A DNA stretch of 8,592 nt from Euryarchaeota archaeon UBA257. GTDB taxonomy: Archaea > Thermoplasmatota > Poseidoniia > Poseidoniales > Thalassarchaeaceae. The position numbers were made by a program, and so were the translations under genes. The stretch is taken from the NCBI GenBank assembly GCA_002498985.1, contig DAJO01000039.1, positions 1 through 8,592 on the forward strand, written 5' to 3'. Of the stretch, positions 1-6,346 are shown one piece after another (within the stretch, counting starts at the first letter, position 1; every line of letters begins with the position of its first letter). The notes beneath the pieces are model-generated. The model did not search any database and was not told the DNA's origin. It saw only the letters and a program-made list of their open reading frames with translations.

Positions 1-275
1 TGCACCACATCTACTGGATTTAATCTATTTAATTTCTTGAGGGCGCGAAGAGCTGTACGGCCATAAGAACGCGTAAATTCCATCGGTATTCTAAGCCATC
101 CAACCGAAATTACCTCGACTCCGGGTATGGAGGGGATGTTTTTTCCTCCACCATTTCTTGTGATTATAGTGATATTATGTCCACGTGAAGCTAAAGCAGA
201 AGAAAGATGGAAAACTGTTGACCCCATGCCTCCCCAACGAGGAGGATATTCAGCAGATAACATGGCGATGTGCAT
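1..275 (-). CDS. GT4-type (GT-B fold) glycosyltransferase, N-terminal part, cut by window edge
   Basis: Only the first 91 codons are present; the gene continues beyond the left edge. The protein begins MHIAMLSAEYPPRWGGMG and continues with a helix and second strand (about residues 20-40, ending SRGHNITIITR). This is the classic N-terminal Rossmann half of family 4 glycosyltransferases: a first strand, then the glycine loop G15-G16-M17-G18, then a 'LA..L..RGH.VT.IT' segment. Such enzymes transfer a sugar from a nucleotide donor to a lipid-linked or glycan acceptor at the inner face of the membrane; the donor-binding C-terminal half that would hint at specificity is outside the window. The start at 275 is preferred because it supplies the usual charged/hydrophobic beginning of strand 1 (MHIAMLS); ATG at 263 (M5) is an alternative. 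No clear Shine-Dalgarno sequence is visible. It is divergent from the GT2 gene at 379, which suggests a surface-glycan or protein-glycosylation neighbourhood. The family call is secure; substrate is unknown. Confidence 0.85.
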   Translation of the reverse strand, partial: MHIAMLSAEYPPRWGGMGSTVFHLSSALASRGHNITIITRNGGGKNIPSIPGVEVISVGWLRIPMEFTRSYGRTALRALKKLNRLNPVDVV

Positions 276-378
276 ACAGTACCATGCCTGCGTTGAGTTC
301 ACCTGTTTTCAAGAGATTGGATACAGGACAGATAACAGTTTGATTCAAATCATGTATTACTGTCGCAGATATGAGAAT
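276..378. promoter_or_regulatory. Divergent intergenic region between GT4 and GT2 genes
   Basis: This 103-bp gap must hold the promoters of both glycosyltransferase genes. No strong archaeal TATA box is evident in either direction. The most AT-rich stretch is around 338-360, roughly 20-40 bp upstream of the GT2 start, and includes an 11-bp interrupted palindrome (TTTGA-T-TCAAA, 339-349) that could be an operator or chance. No RNA gene or conserved small reading frame is seen. Confidence 0.4.
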
Positions 379-1110
379 ATGTCAGATACACTACCCGTCC
401 ACGTCACAGTAGTAATACCTACAAGAAATGAAGAAGCAGCAATAGTTGATACTATTCGTTCAATACCTAAAGGAAATTGGTGTGAAAAGATTGACTTCTT
501 AATTGTAGATGGAAATTCTACCGATAGGACAAGGGAATTAGCAGAAAAAGAGGGCGCGAATGTCTATTTAGAGCCTCGTAAAGGTTATGGAAGAGCGTAT
601 AAAACAGGGTTTTCAATGGCACCCGGAGAAATTATTGTGACAATGGATGCAGATTGTACATATCCCGGAGAAGAAGTTCCTAATCTTGTTAAAAAACTAA
701 TTGATGAGGATCTAAAATGGATTACTTGTGATAGATTAAAACGAGCAGAGGAAGGTTCAATGCCGGGACTTCATGGATTTGGAAACTGGGTTTTATCAAA
801 AACTGCTTCAATTCTCTATTGGTACGGCATACATGACTCTCAAAGTGGAATGTGGGTATTTAGGAAATCTATTTTTGAAGATGAAAGAGTGAGACCAAAA
901 CATGATGGTATGCCGCTATCTCAAGAATTTAAAATTAGGGCTAGAAGATATCTGGGCAAGAAAGAAACTGCTGAAGTTAGCGTTCCATATCGGCCACGAG
1001 TTGGAGAGGCAGAAATTAATACATGGGGAGATGGATTACTAAATCTAAGGTTCTTATTTACTCACAGAATGGGTTTGACTCAACAAAAAACACCTTGGGG
1101 CCCTGAATAA
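379..1110 (+). CDS. GT2 glycosyltransferase, dolichyl/polyprenyl-phosphate sugar synthase-like, soluble form
   Basis: A 243-residue GT-A fold enzyme. Visible motifs: first strand VTVVIPTRNEE (residues 9-19), nucleotide-binding IVDGNSTDRT (42-51), EPRKGYGRAYKTG (65-77), metal-binding DAD motif D90-A91-D92 followed by CTYP, then DSQSGMWVF (153-161), SQEF with E183, and a C-terminal VPYRPRVGEAEINTWGDG segment. These are hallmarks of the DPMS-like subfamily, which moves a hexose from GDP- or UDP-sugar onto dolichyl phosphate on the cytoplasmic face to feed N-glycosylation. The length matches the minimal catalytic domain, and no C-terminal membrane helices are present. The reading frame is open back to 127, but that stretch overlaps the divergent GT4 gene and shows no family similarity; the start at 379 places the first strand about eight residues in, as usual. 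The stop TAA abuts the stop of the converging giant gene with no gap. The sugar (mannose, glucose or other) cannot be told. Confidence 0.88.
   Translation: MSDTLPVHVTVVIPTRNEEAAIVDTIRSIPKGNWCEKIDFLIVDGNSTDRTRELAEKEGANVYLEPRKGYGRAYKTGFSMAPGEIIVTMDADCTYPGEEVPNLVKKLIDEDLKWITCDRLKRAEEGSMPGLHGFGNWVLSKTASILYWYGIHDSQSGMWVFRKSIFEDERVRPKHDGMPLSQEFKIRARRYLGKKETAEVSVPYRPRVGEAEINTWGDGLLNLRFLFTHRMGLTQQKTPWGPE
1085..1090 (-). terminator. Possible T-run terminator of the giant surface-protein gene
   Basis: Read on the minus strand, six consecutive T residues lie about 20 nt past the stop codon at 1111-1113, after a GC-rich stretch (GGGCCCC). Archaeal RNA polymerase terminates at short T-runs, so this is a plausible terminator embedded in the last codons of the convergent GT2 gene. 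It is a short motif and could be incidental. Confidence 0.35.
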
Positions 1111-1117
1111 TTATTCA
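1104..1117. repeat. 14-bp perfect palindrome centred on abutting convergent stop codons
   Basis: TGAATAATTATTCA is its own reverse complement. Its centre lies exactly between the TAA of the GT2 gene (1108-1110) and the TAA of the giant gene (1111-1113, minus strand). Both genes end in GAA TAA preceded by T, so the symmetry extends four base pairs beyond the stop codons on each side. A second junction of the same kind occurs at 6333-6346. Confidence 0.9.
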
Positions 1118-4100
1118 TTAAATTCATCGTCTAATTCTCTAGGATCGAATGTAGACCAAGATTCTATCATCTCTAAGTCCTTAGCTAATTCTTTACGACG
1201 TTGAACTGAGTAGAGTATTCCTATAATTACTGAAATAGTTATGAGTACTAATAATAATGGAAGACCTCCTGAAAATAACCATGAAATTAGATTTCTTTCA
1301 TCATCTGACTCAATAGGTAATAATTCGATTAGGACAGGACTAACAATTTCTCCATCAATAGCCCAGACTTCTACCTTTGCGGTTCCCCCATCATCAATTA
1401 GCAGAGCTGTCTCTAAGGTCCAGATATTATCGCCAGCGATTAAATCACCTTCTGTTCCATCGTCTCTTAACTGGAACTCTCTATCGATTACTCCGGCTTT
1501 AAATTTACAAAATAACATCTGAGTTGTTCCATCTAAATCTTCCAGTTTAACTGTGACGAAGATAGCATTAACCTCATCAAATACTAATGAGTTAGGCGTA
1601 ATTATTAATTCGGAGAGAACAGGTGAACTCGCTCCTATGGTCAAATTGATTGATATTGAGTCAGATGCACCTCTAGAGTCAGTGACAATTAGATTAATTC
1701 TAACCGGACCGGGCGGGAAATATACTGATACTTGTTCCTTGTTTCCAATTGATGTACCATCGCCAAGACTCCATTCATACAATATTATATCATTATCATA
1801 ATCAAAAGAAGGGGAGGCATTGAGAATAATCACTCTACCAGGAGGAATATATTGACCATCCGAGAAATCTCTAATTCCAGCTACTGGTGATGTTTCAAAA
1901 ACATTCAGCTCTTGGTAATAAATAGAAGACTTACCTGTTGAATCGGTCAAGACAAACGAAAGAACATGATTCCCTGCAGGTATGTAATCATTGTACCAAT
2001 AATCATTAGTTTTATTTTCAAGAATTGGTGATTCTATCAAATCTGAAAAGATGGAAACAGTAAAATCATCACCATCGGGATCGAAAGAATCACGGAAATC
2101 GAATAATACTGGAAGGTTTGAATAAACATCAATACTCTCTTCTGGTGAGGTTAAAACAAGCACAGGAGCGGCTTCATCAATTGTTATTGAGGTTGAAAAT
2201 ACAGCATTTCCTCCATCACCATCATCTATGATTAGTGAAATTTCATGTTCTCCAGCAGGTAGTCTTGCCTTGAATTTCCATTCACTTCCTATCGGTTCAG
2301 AAATCAAGTTACTTTGCCATAAAACACTTACTAAATCTTTACTAGATTCAGAAAAATGATTACAAATAATACCAGTACTATTTTCTAAATCCAAACATGC
2401 AATATCCCAATCTCCAGAACCAGATGCATCGAATGGTATTAGAAATCCTGAATCAGTTGAATAACCCTCATTAGGGAAAGAGATTAACGCTACAGGAGGA
2501 GAATTTTCAATCACCAGAGTTTTTTCTGAGGAGGTCCATCTACCTGCATGATTTGGGATGTCATCACTAGCATACATGGTAATCAAATGAGTTCCTTTCG
2601 ATAGTGTTCCTGACCATTCTATTGAATTTTCGGGTGTTACTCCTGAATCTATTAAACCATCAATATCACTCCAAAATTCAAATTTTATCTCATCTCCTTC
2701 TGGATCAAATGTGTTAGTTCCATCTAAACTAAGAATATCTTGGGATTTTGTACCAGTAGTAATTATCTCAAATGAGGCTATTGGTAATTCATTAAATAAT
2801 TCTACATTGAATGTCCAAGTAACTGGGGAATTAATACCATCAGTTGCAAAAACTGTCACAGAAAACTGATTTGGCGCAAATGGGAACGTTTTGTTGATTT
2901 GCCCTGGGCAATCTTGGAGGAATGTATCGTTTTGTTCGTAAGAAACTCTTATCCAGCAACTTAACTCATCATTTTCAGGGTCTGAGGTTCCTGTTAAATC
3001 AATATTGACAGAAGCTGTTTTTCCAAGATAAAGTGTACCCCATGCAGAGATATCTGGGGTTGTATCTACAGTAAGTAATGGAGGACTATTAGTCAATTCG
3101 ATAGTGCGGACCTCTATTGCACAGTTAAAGGATGAATCACAAACCTCCAAAGTTATCTGATGTATCCCATCAGAAAGACATTGGAAAATTCCATTAGCAA
3201 TTATTATTGAATTATTATCATTAAATTGACAAGAACTAGTTATATCTCCATCAATATTACTTGACCAAGAATAAGTCATTAATTCATTATCTAAATCCCA
3301 AGAGGAACTAGCATCAAAAATAACCTCAGAACCACTGGCATATACTCCATCTGACTCTGGTAACAACCAGATAATAATAGGTGGTTGATTCGATATCTCC
3401 AGAATACAGTTCACAACTTTATTAGAATTTAATTCAAATGATTCAGAGTCATTATGAACTAAATCATAATCACACCCTGTATGGACATTATTTACTTCTG
3501 ACCACCCACTGATTGGAGTCCATCTTTCACCAATAAATGGACCAAGGATATCAATACCCTCATATGGCAATATTTGAAAATACTCAGATTCATAATTATC
3601 GAAAGAAAGATTTACTGAAGAAAATGGAATATGATTAAGATATTGATTTAATACATGAGTCTCTACAAACCACATCTCATCTACAATATTATCGTCAGAC
3701 TGAAATGATGGGGTATCCATTACTGAAGATGAAATCCACCTCAGATGACTACTAGATTTCATCAAGAAATTTTTTGAGCTTGAGTTAGAATAAAAAAACG
3801 AGTTAGTCATATTTACAAAACTTGCATCAATACTCGGGGAAGAATTACATCGTAAGCCAGTATTATTGATTAATAACTCTGAATGATCTACTAAATCAAG
3901 ACAAGAGTCTGTGTTTTGAGAATCTATGATGCTATCGTTAAGATAAGATATAAGTGAACCTTCAGCATCCCAATATAATCCTTTATTATCAACTTGAATT
4001 TCTAAATTAGATATCTCAGCGTCGACATCATTCAATTCAATAGCATAACTATCAGGATCAGTTGAATTGGAATAAATCAAAATATCGTTAATAATTATAT

Positions 4101-5754
4101 TACCATTCTGAGATAAACCCGAATTATCTGCACTGAATGCTGGCGAGTTAATCGAATTTATTATTGTTAATGTGTCGAGTTGTAAATCTATACTATCTTC
4201 AACAGTAATCCCATAATTATCATCAATTGATGTACAAACATAGCAAGATACATTCTTACCTCCACTTACAACGTCGTTAGATTCATCAAAATAAAACCCA
4301 GAGCCAAGATTTGCAGATAGCGAACCCACTCCATTACCAGAAGTCACGATATATTCTAGCTCAACATTGCTAGAATCTCGAACAGAGACACCGTGACCTG
4401 TATTATTCATACTTTGTATAGCATTAACATCGGGATGAAATTCTCTGAAATCAACACCGCTAGCACCATTTTCAGAGGTTTCCCAGTTAGTACCGCGCAC
4501 CCCACCTTTCCATAGAAGAATTCCCGGACCAGACGAATTTCTGACTACTAAATTATTCAAAGTTGGAGGCCCGGAAGTACCCCAATTCGATGACCGCCAA
4601 AACAGCCCTGCTCTATCATTAAACGGGACTGAAAGGTCATTTTCGCCATTACCTAATAATGTCAAATTATTCACTATCATAGATGAGTCAATCATATATG
4701 CCCTAAATCCAACTACAGGATTATTTTCAATTAAGGCACCTTCAATTTTTATTCCACTAGTATTCACATCTAGTGCTGCAATACCAAGTCCGGGAGTCTT
4801 TGCATCAATGCCTCCAGTACCTCTGATAATTAAATTTGTAAAGACTGCATTCATTGGAAGATTGGAAAATTGACTATGATTATATTGTTCAACCATGACT
4901 CCTCGATATTGACTATCTTCAACTATAACGTTAGTAAATGTAGGCCTTGTATTCCAACCTTGTGTAATGTGCCTAACATAAATTCCATTATCTGAACGTT
5001 TAACGCTTGAATCAATGATTAAAGGTAATGAATCTTCAACCCAAATTCCTGCCGCAATAGTGGTTGTAGCGCCGCTAATATTGCTAACATGAAGGTTACT
5101 AATTATACCTCCAGAATTGCCCCAGTAATTCAGGCCACGAGTTACTAAATCATTGATTAATGCTCCATTAACTATAGGGCTTGACGACGCCCCCACTGAT
5201 AAGCCAATGCCCTTCCTCCAATTTGTATTAAGAGGGATATCTTGTCCTCCACCCTCAATTATCAAATCATTAATTCTAGGAGATGCTGAATCAAAAAGAT
5301 CGATGGCGACTAAGTCGGCATTTTCAACTGTTAAATTATTGATAGTGGGATTACTCCCATAAATTGTAATCCCATATTCAGAATTTCTAATCGTTAAATT
5401 ATCTATTATTGACCCAAGACCATTACTAGATGAATTAAAAATTAAACCATCATGATTGCCAATTATTGAATTAAGAATTACTGGTGAAGATGAACTACCC
5501 TGTATGGTTATCCTACCTGCAATTAAGATATCTTTGTCATCTCCTAAATTAATTTCAGTACCTGCCTCTACAATCAGTATTTCTCCGCTTTCTACTGTAT
5601 ACCCATCAACTAAATTTATTGTACCATTCCAAACAGTGGTTGATTTAGAAAAAGATGCTAAAGAAGTCATTGGAGCAAATATAACTGAAGAAAATAAGAG
5701 AATAGAAACTAGAAAAATTGCACGCCTAAATTCAGGAGAATACGGGGCGGGCAT
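1111..5754 (-). CDS. Giant secreted parallel beta-helix / PKD-like repeat protein with C-terminal membrane anchor
   Basis: A 1547-residue exported protein. An N-terminal signal peptide (R10-R11, hydrophobic 12-28, likely cleavage after A33 in SLA) is followed by a long parallel beta-helix region, roughly residues 40-640. It is made of Asn/Ile/Val-rich rungs of the type 'INNLTVENADLVAIDLFDS', as in pectate-lyase-like/NosD-like folds. A linker (about 640-787) leads to Ig/PKD-like units starting near 788, 887, 987, 1082, 1193 and 1287, each opening with a (N)xPP or xxP motif and carrying acidic DPEGDE/DPDGDD-type loops likely to bind Ca2+. A further beta domain (1374-1491) has the DDGTEGDLIAGDNIWT motif of surface-protein juxtamembrane domains. 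One membrane helix (about 1494-1516) precedes RRK and a 29-residue cytoplasmic tail. About 26 N-X-S/T sequons are present, and C504/C507 form a CxxC. The likely role is adhesion or glycan binding; no lyase active site is recognised. Very large PKD proteins are typical of Poseidoniales. The start at 5754 fits a leaderless promoter. Confidence 0.88.
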   Translation of the reverse strand: MPAPYSPEFRRAIFLVSILLFSSVIFAPMTSLASFSKSTTVWNGTINLVDGYTVESGEILIVEAGTEINLGDDKDILIAGRITIQGSSSSPVILNSIIGNHDGLIFNSSSNGLGSIIDNLTIRNSEYGITIYGSNPTINNLTVENADLVAIDLFDSASPRINDLIIEGGGQDIPLNTNWRKGIGLSVGASSSPIVNGALINDLVTRGLNYWGNSGGIISNLHVSNISGATTTIAAGIWVEDSLPLIIDSSVKRSDNGIYVRHITQGWNTRPTFTNVIVEDSQYRGVMVEQYNHSQFSNLPMNAVFTNLIIRGTGGIDAKTPGLGIAALDVNTSGIKIEGALIENNPVVGFRAYMIDSSMIVNNLTLLGNGENDLSVPFNDRAGLFWRSSNWGTSGPPTLNNLVVRNSSGPGILLWKGGVRGTNWETSENGASGVDFREFHPDVNAIQSMNNTGHGVSVRDSSNVELEYIVTSGNGVGSLSANLGSGFYFDESNDVVSGGKNVSCYVCTSIDDNYGITVEDSIDLQLDTLTIINSINSPAFSADNSGLSQNGNIIINDILIYSNSTDPDSYAIELNDVDAEISNLEIQVDNKGLYWDAEGSLISYLNDSIIDSQNTDSCLDLVDHSELLINNTGLRCNSSPSIDASFVNMTNSFFYSNSSSKNFLMKSSSHLRWISSSVMDTPSFQSDDNIVDEMWFVETHVLNQYLNHIPFSSVNLSFDNYESEYFQILPYEGIDILGPFIGERWTPISGWSEVNNVHTGCDYDLVHNDSESFELNSNKVVNCILEISNQPPIIIWLLPESDGVYASGSEVIFDASSSWDLDNELMTYSWSSNIDGDITSSCQFNDNNSIIIANGIFQCLSDGIHQITLEVCDSSFNCAIEVRTIELTNSPPLLTVDTTPDISAWGTLYLGKTASVNIDLTGTSDPENDELSCWIRVSYEQNDTFLQDCPGQINKTFPFAPNQFSVTVFATDGINSPVTWTFNVELFNELPIASFEIITTGTKSQDILSLDGTNTFDPEGDEIKFEFWSDIDGLIDSGVTPENSIEWSGTLSKGTHLITMYASDDIPNHAGRWTSSEKTLVIENSPPVALISFPNEGYSTDSGFLIPFDASGSGDWDIACLDLENSTGIICNHFSESSKDLVSVLWQSNLISEPIGSEWKFKARLPAGEHEISLIIDDGDGGNAVFSTSITIDEAAPVLVLTSPEESIDVYSNLPVLFDFRDSFDPDGDDFTVSIFSDLIESPILENKTNDYWYNDYIPAGNHVLSFVLTDSTGKSSIYYQELNVFETSPVAGIRDFSDGQYIPPGRVIILNASPSFDYDNDIILYEWSLGDGTSIGNKEQVSVYFPPGPVRINLIVTDSRGASDSISINLTIGASSPVLSELIITPNSLVFDEVNAIFVTVKLEDLDGTTQMLFCKFKAGVIDREFQLRDDGTEGDLIAGDNIWTLETALLIDDGGTAKVEVWAIDGEIVSPVLIELLPIESDDERNLISWLFSGGLPLLLVLITISVIIGILYSVQRRKELAKDLEMIESWSTFDPRELDDEFNE

Positions 5755-5774
5755 GAATCAACGGCAGTGCTACA

Positions 5775-5785
5775 GCATATATCAA
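5775..5785 (-). promoter_or_regulatory. TATA-like element for the giant surface-protein gene (leaderless arrangement)
   Basis: On the minus strand this reads TTGATATATGC. Its centre is about 26 bp upstream of the ATG at 5754, the usual TATA-box-to-start distance in archaea, and there is no Shine-Dalgarno sequence before the ATG. Together these suggest transcription starting at or next to the start codon, giving a leaderless mRNA. This is inferred from spacing only. Confidence 0.5.
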
Positions 5786-5806
5786 TGGTGGACAAATGAG
5801 TCTGGA

Positions 5807-5822
5807 GATATAGTATAATAAA
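5807..5822 (+). promoter_or_regulatory. TATA-like AT-rich element for the RAM-protein operon
   Basis: GATATAGTATAATAAA is the strongest TATA-like stretch upstream of the two RAM genes. A start site about 26 bp downstream (near 5841) would give a leader of about 29 nt that includes the GAGG ribosome-binding site before 5870. A second AT-rich candidate (ATAATAAAG, near 5830) would give a very short leader. It lies only about 25 bp from the opposing TATA-like element of the giant gene, so the two promoters could compete or be co-regulated. Confidence 0.45.
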
Positions 5823-5859
5823 CGAGTCATAATAAAGTGTAAGTCAGCGCGCTAATGAT

Positions 5860-5863
5860 GAGG
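5860..5863 (+). promoter_or_regulatory. Ribosome binding site deciding the start of the first RAM gene
   Basis: GAGG lies six bases before ATG 5870. In-frame ATGs at 5855 and 5858 sit on top of or before this motif and so are unlikely to be the start. The 5870 start also makes the protein exactly as long (77 residues) as its downstream paralogue, with which it aligns end to end without gaps. Confidence 0.65.
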
Positions 5864-5869
5864 ATAAGA

Positions 5870-6103
5870 ATGAGTACTGCCTTTGTATTATTCAAATGCC
5901 AGCCACAGAGAGAGTTGGAGGTATATCTTGCACTGTTGGAAATTGATAGTGTAAGCGAGACTCATGTAGCATATGGAGAATATGATCTTGTAGCAAGAAT
6001 TGATTTCGAAGATGAAAAAGAAATGGCGAAAACCTTGATTGGTAATATGCGCTCAATTCCAGGAGTTCAGAAAACTGAGACTCTGATAGCGGTGGAGGCA
6101 TAA
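5870..6103 (+). CDS. Stand-alone RAM-domain protein (Lrp/AsnC ligand-binding domain only), first of tandem pair
   Basis: A 77-residue protein consisting solely of the beta-alpha-beta-beta-alpha-beta RAM/ACT-like domain of Lrp/AsnC regulators: strand STAFVLFKC (2-10), helix 13-24, paired strands around the hallmark GEYDL (36-40) and VARIDF (41-46), helix 48-60 and the last strand after G65 (VQKTETLIA). There is no N-terminal helix-turn-helix, so it probably does not bind DNA by itself. RAM domains assemble as dimers and higher oligomers and bind amino acids or similar small molecules at subunit interfaces; stand-alone versions are known in archaea and are thought to be sensors or partners of full-length Lrp proteins. 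It is followed two bases later by a paralogue and is divergent from the giant surface-protein gene. The frame could open at 5855 or 5858 (82 or 81 residues), but the ribosome-binding site and paralogue length favour 5870. The ligand is unknown. Confidence 0.85.
   Translation: MSTAFVLFKCQPQRELEVYLALLEIDSVSETHVAYGEYDLVARIDFEDEKEMAKTLIGNMRSIPGVQKTETLIAVEA
6091..6098 (+). promoter_or_regulatory. Strong ribosome binding site supporting a TTG start
   Basis: GGTGGAGG lies in the last codons of the first RAM gene, seven bases before TTG 6106. It is the best Shine-Dalgarno match noticed in the window and validates the non-ATG start of the second RAM gene as an internal cistron of the same mRNA. Confidence 0.7.
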
Positions 6104-6105
6104 AT

Positions 6106-6339
6106 TTGGCAGTAGGATTCATTTTAATAACAACTGAACCGGGTTGTGAAGTCCAAGTTAGAGAAGAGGTAAGCAAGATTGATTGCGTTAAGGGACAATG
6201 GATAGTTTTCGGAAATCACGATCTTTTTGTGAAGGTAGAAGCGGAGAGTGAATCGGAATTAACTCAGTGTATTGTACAAGAAATACGTTCTGTAGAGGGG
6301 ATTTACGAAACTAGAACTTTAATTGGTGCTGAAATCTAA
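6106..6339 (+). CDS. Stand-alone RAM-domain protein (Lrp/AsnC ligand-binding domain only), second of tandem pair, TTG start
   Basis: A 77-residue single-domain RAM protein (AVGFILITTEPG..., GNHDL at 36-40, final strand TRTLIGAE). It aligns gaplessly with the upstream gene over all 77 positions, with about 23 identities (30%), so the pair arose by an old duplication. The shared positions include the GxxDL turn, I25-D26, R61-S62, G65 and the T..TLI C-terminal strand. It carries three cysteines (C14, C27, C55), none of which occurs in the first copy. It starts with TTG two bases after the preceding stop, behind a strong ribosome-binding site, so the two are almost surely translated from one mRNA and may form a hetero-oligomer. 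No DNA-binding domain is present. Its TAA directly abuts the TAA of the converging STAND gene. Ligand and partner are unknown. Confidence 0.85.
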   Translation: MAVGFILITTEPGCEVQVREEVSKIDCVKGQWIVFGNHDLFVKVEAESESELTQCIVQEIRSVEGIYETRTLIGAEI

Positions 6340-6346
6340 TTAGATT
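6333..6346. repeat. 14-bp perfect palindrome centred on abutting convergent stop codons
   Basis: AATCTAATTAGATT is its own reverse complement, centred exactly between TAA (6337-6339, second RAM gene) and TAA (6340-6342 on the minus strand, STAND gene). Both genes end ATC TAA preceded by A. Architecture, length and zero spacing are the same as at 1104-1117, although the flanking bases differ. Confidence 0.9.

Noticed and set aside
127..378. N-terminal extension of the GT2 reading frame (84 extra residues, starting at ATG 127)
   Set aside because: It overlaps the divergent GT4 gene antisense, shows no family similarity, and the GT2 fold begins properly after the ATG at 379.
1111..5754. CRISPR-like or tandem DNA repeats within the giant gene
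   Set aside because: The protein is repetitive in structure, but its DNA shows no regularly spaced near-identical units; the recurring Asn-rich rungs are diverged protein repeats.
5456..5818. 120-codon plus-strand frame over the 5' end of the giant gene
   Set aside because: It is a shadow of the giant gene's signal peptide and beta-helix region; it has no recognisable motif, and it overlaps the likely promoters.
5855..5869. Alternative upstream starts (ATG 5855, ATG 5858) for the first RAM gene
   Set aside because: They overlap the probable ribosome-binding site GAGG and would make the protein longer than its gapless 77-residue paralogue.
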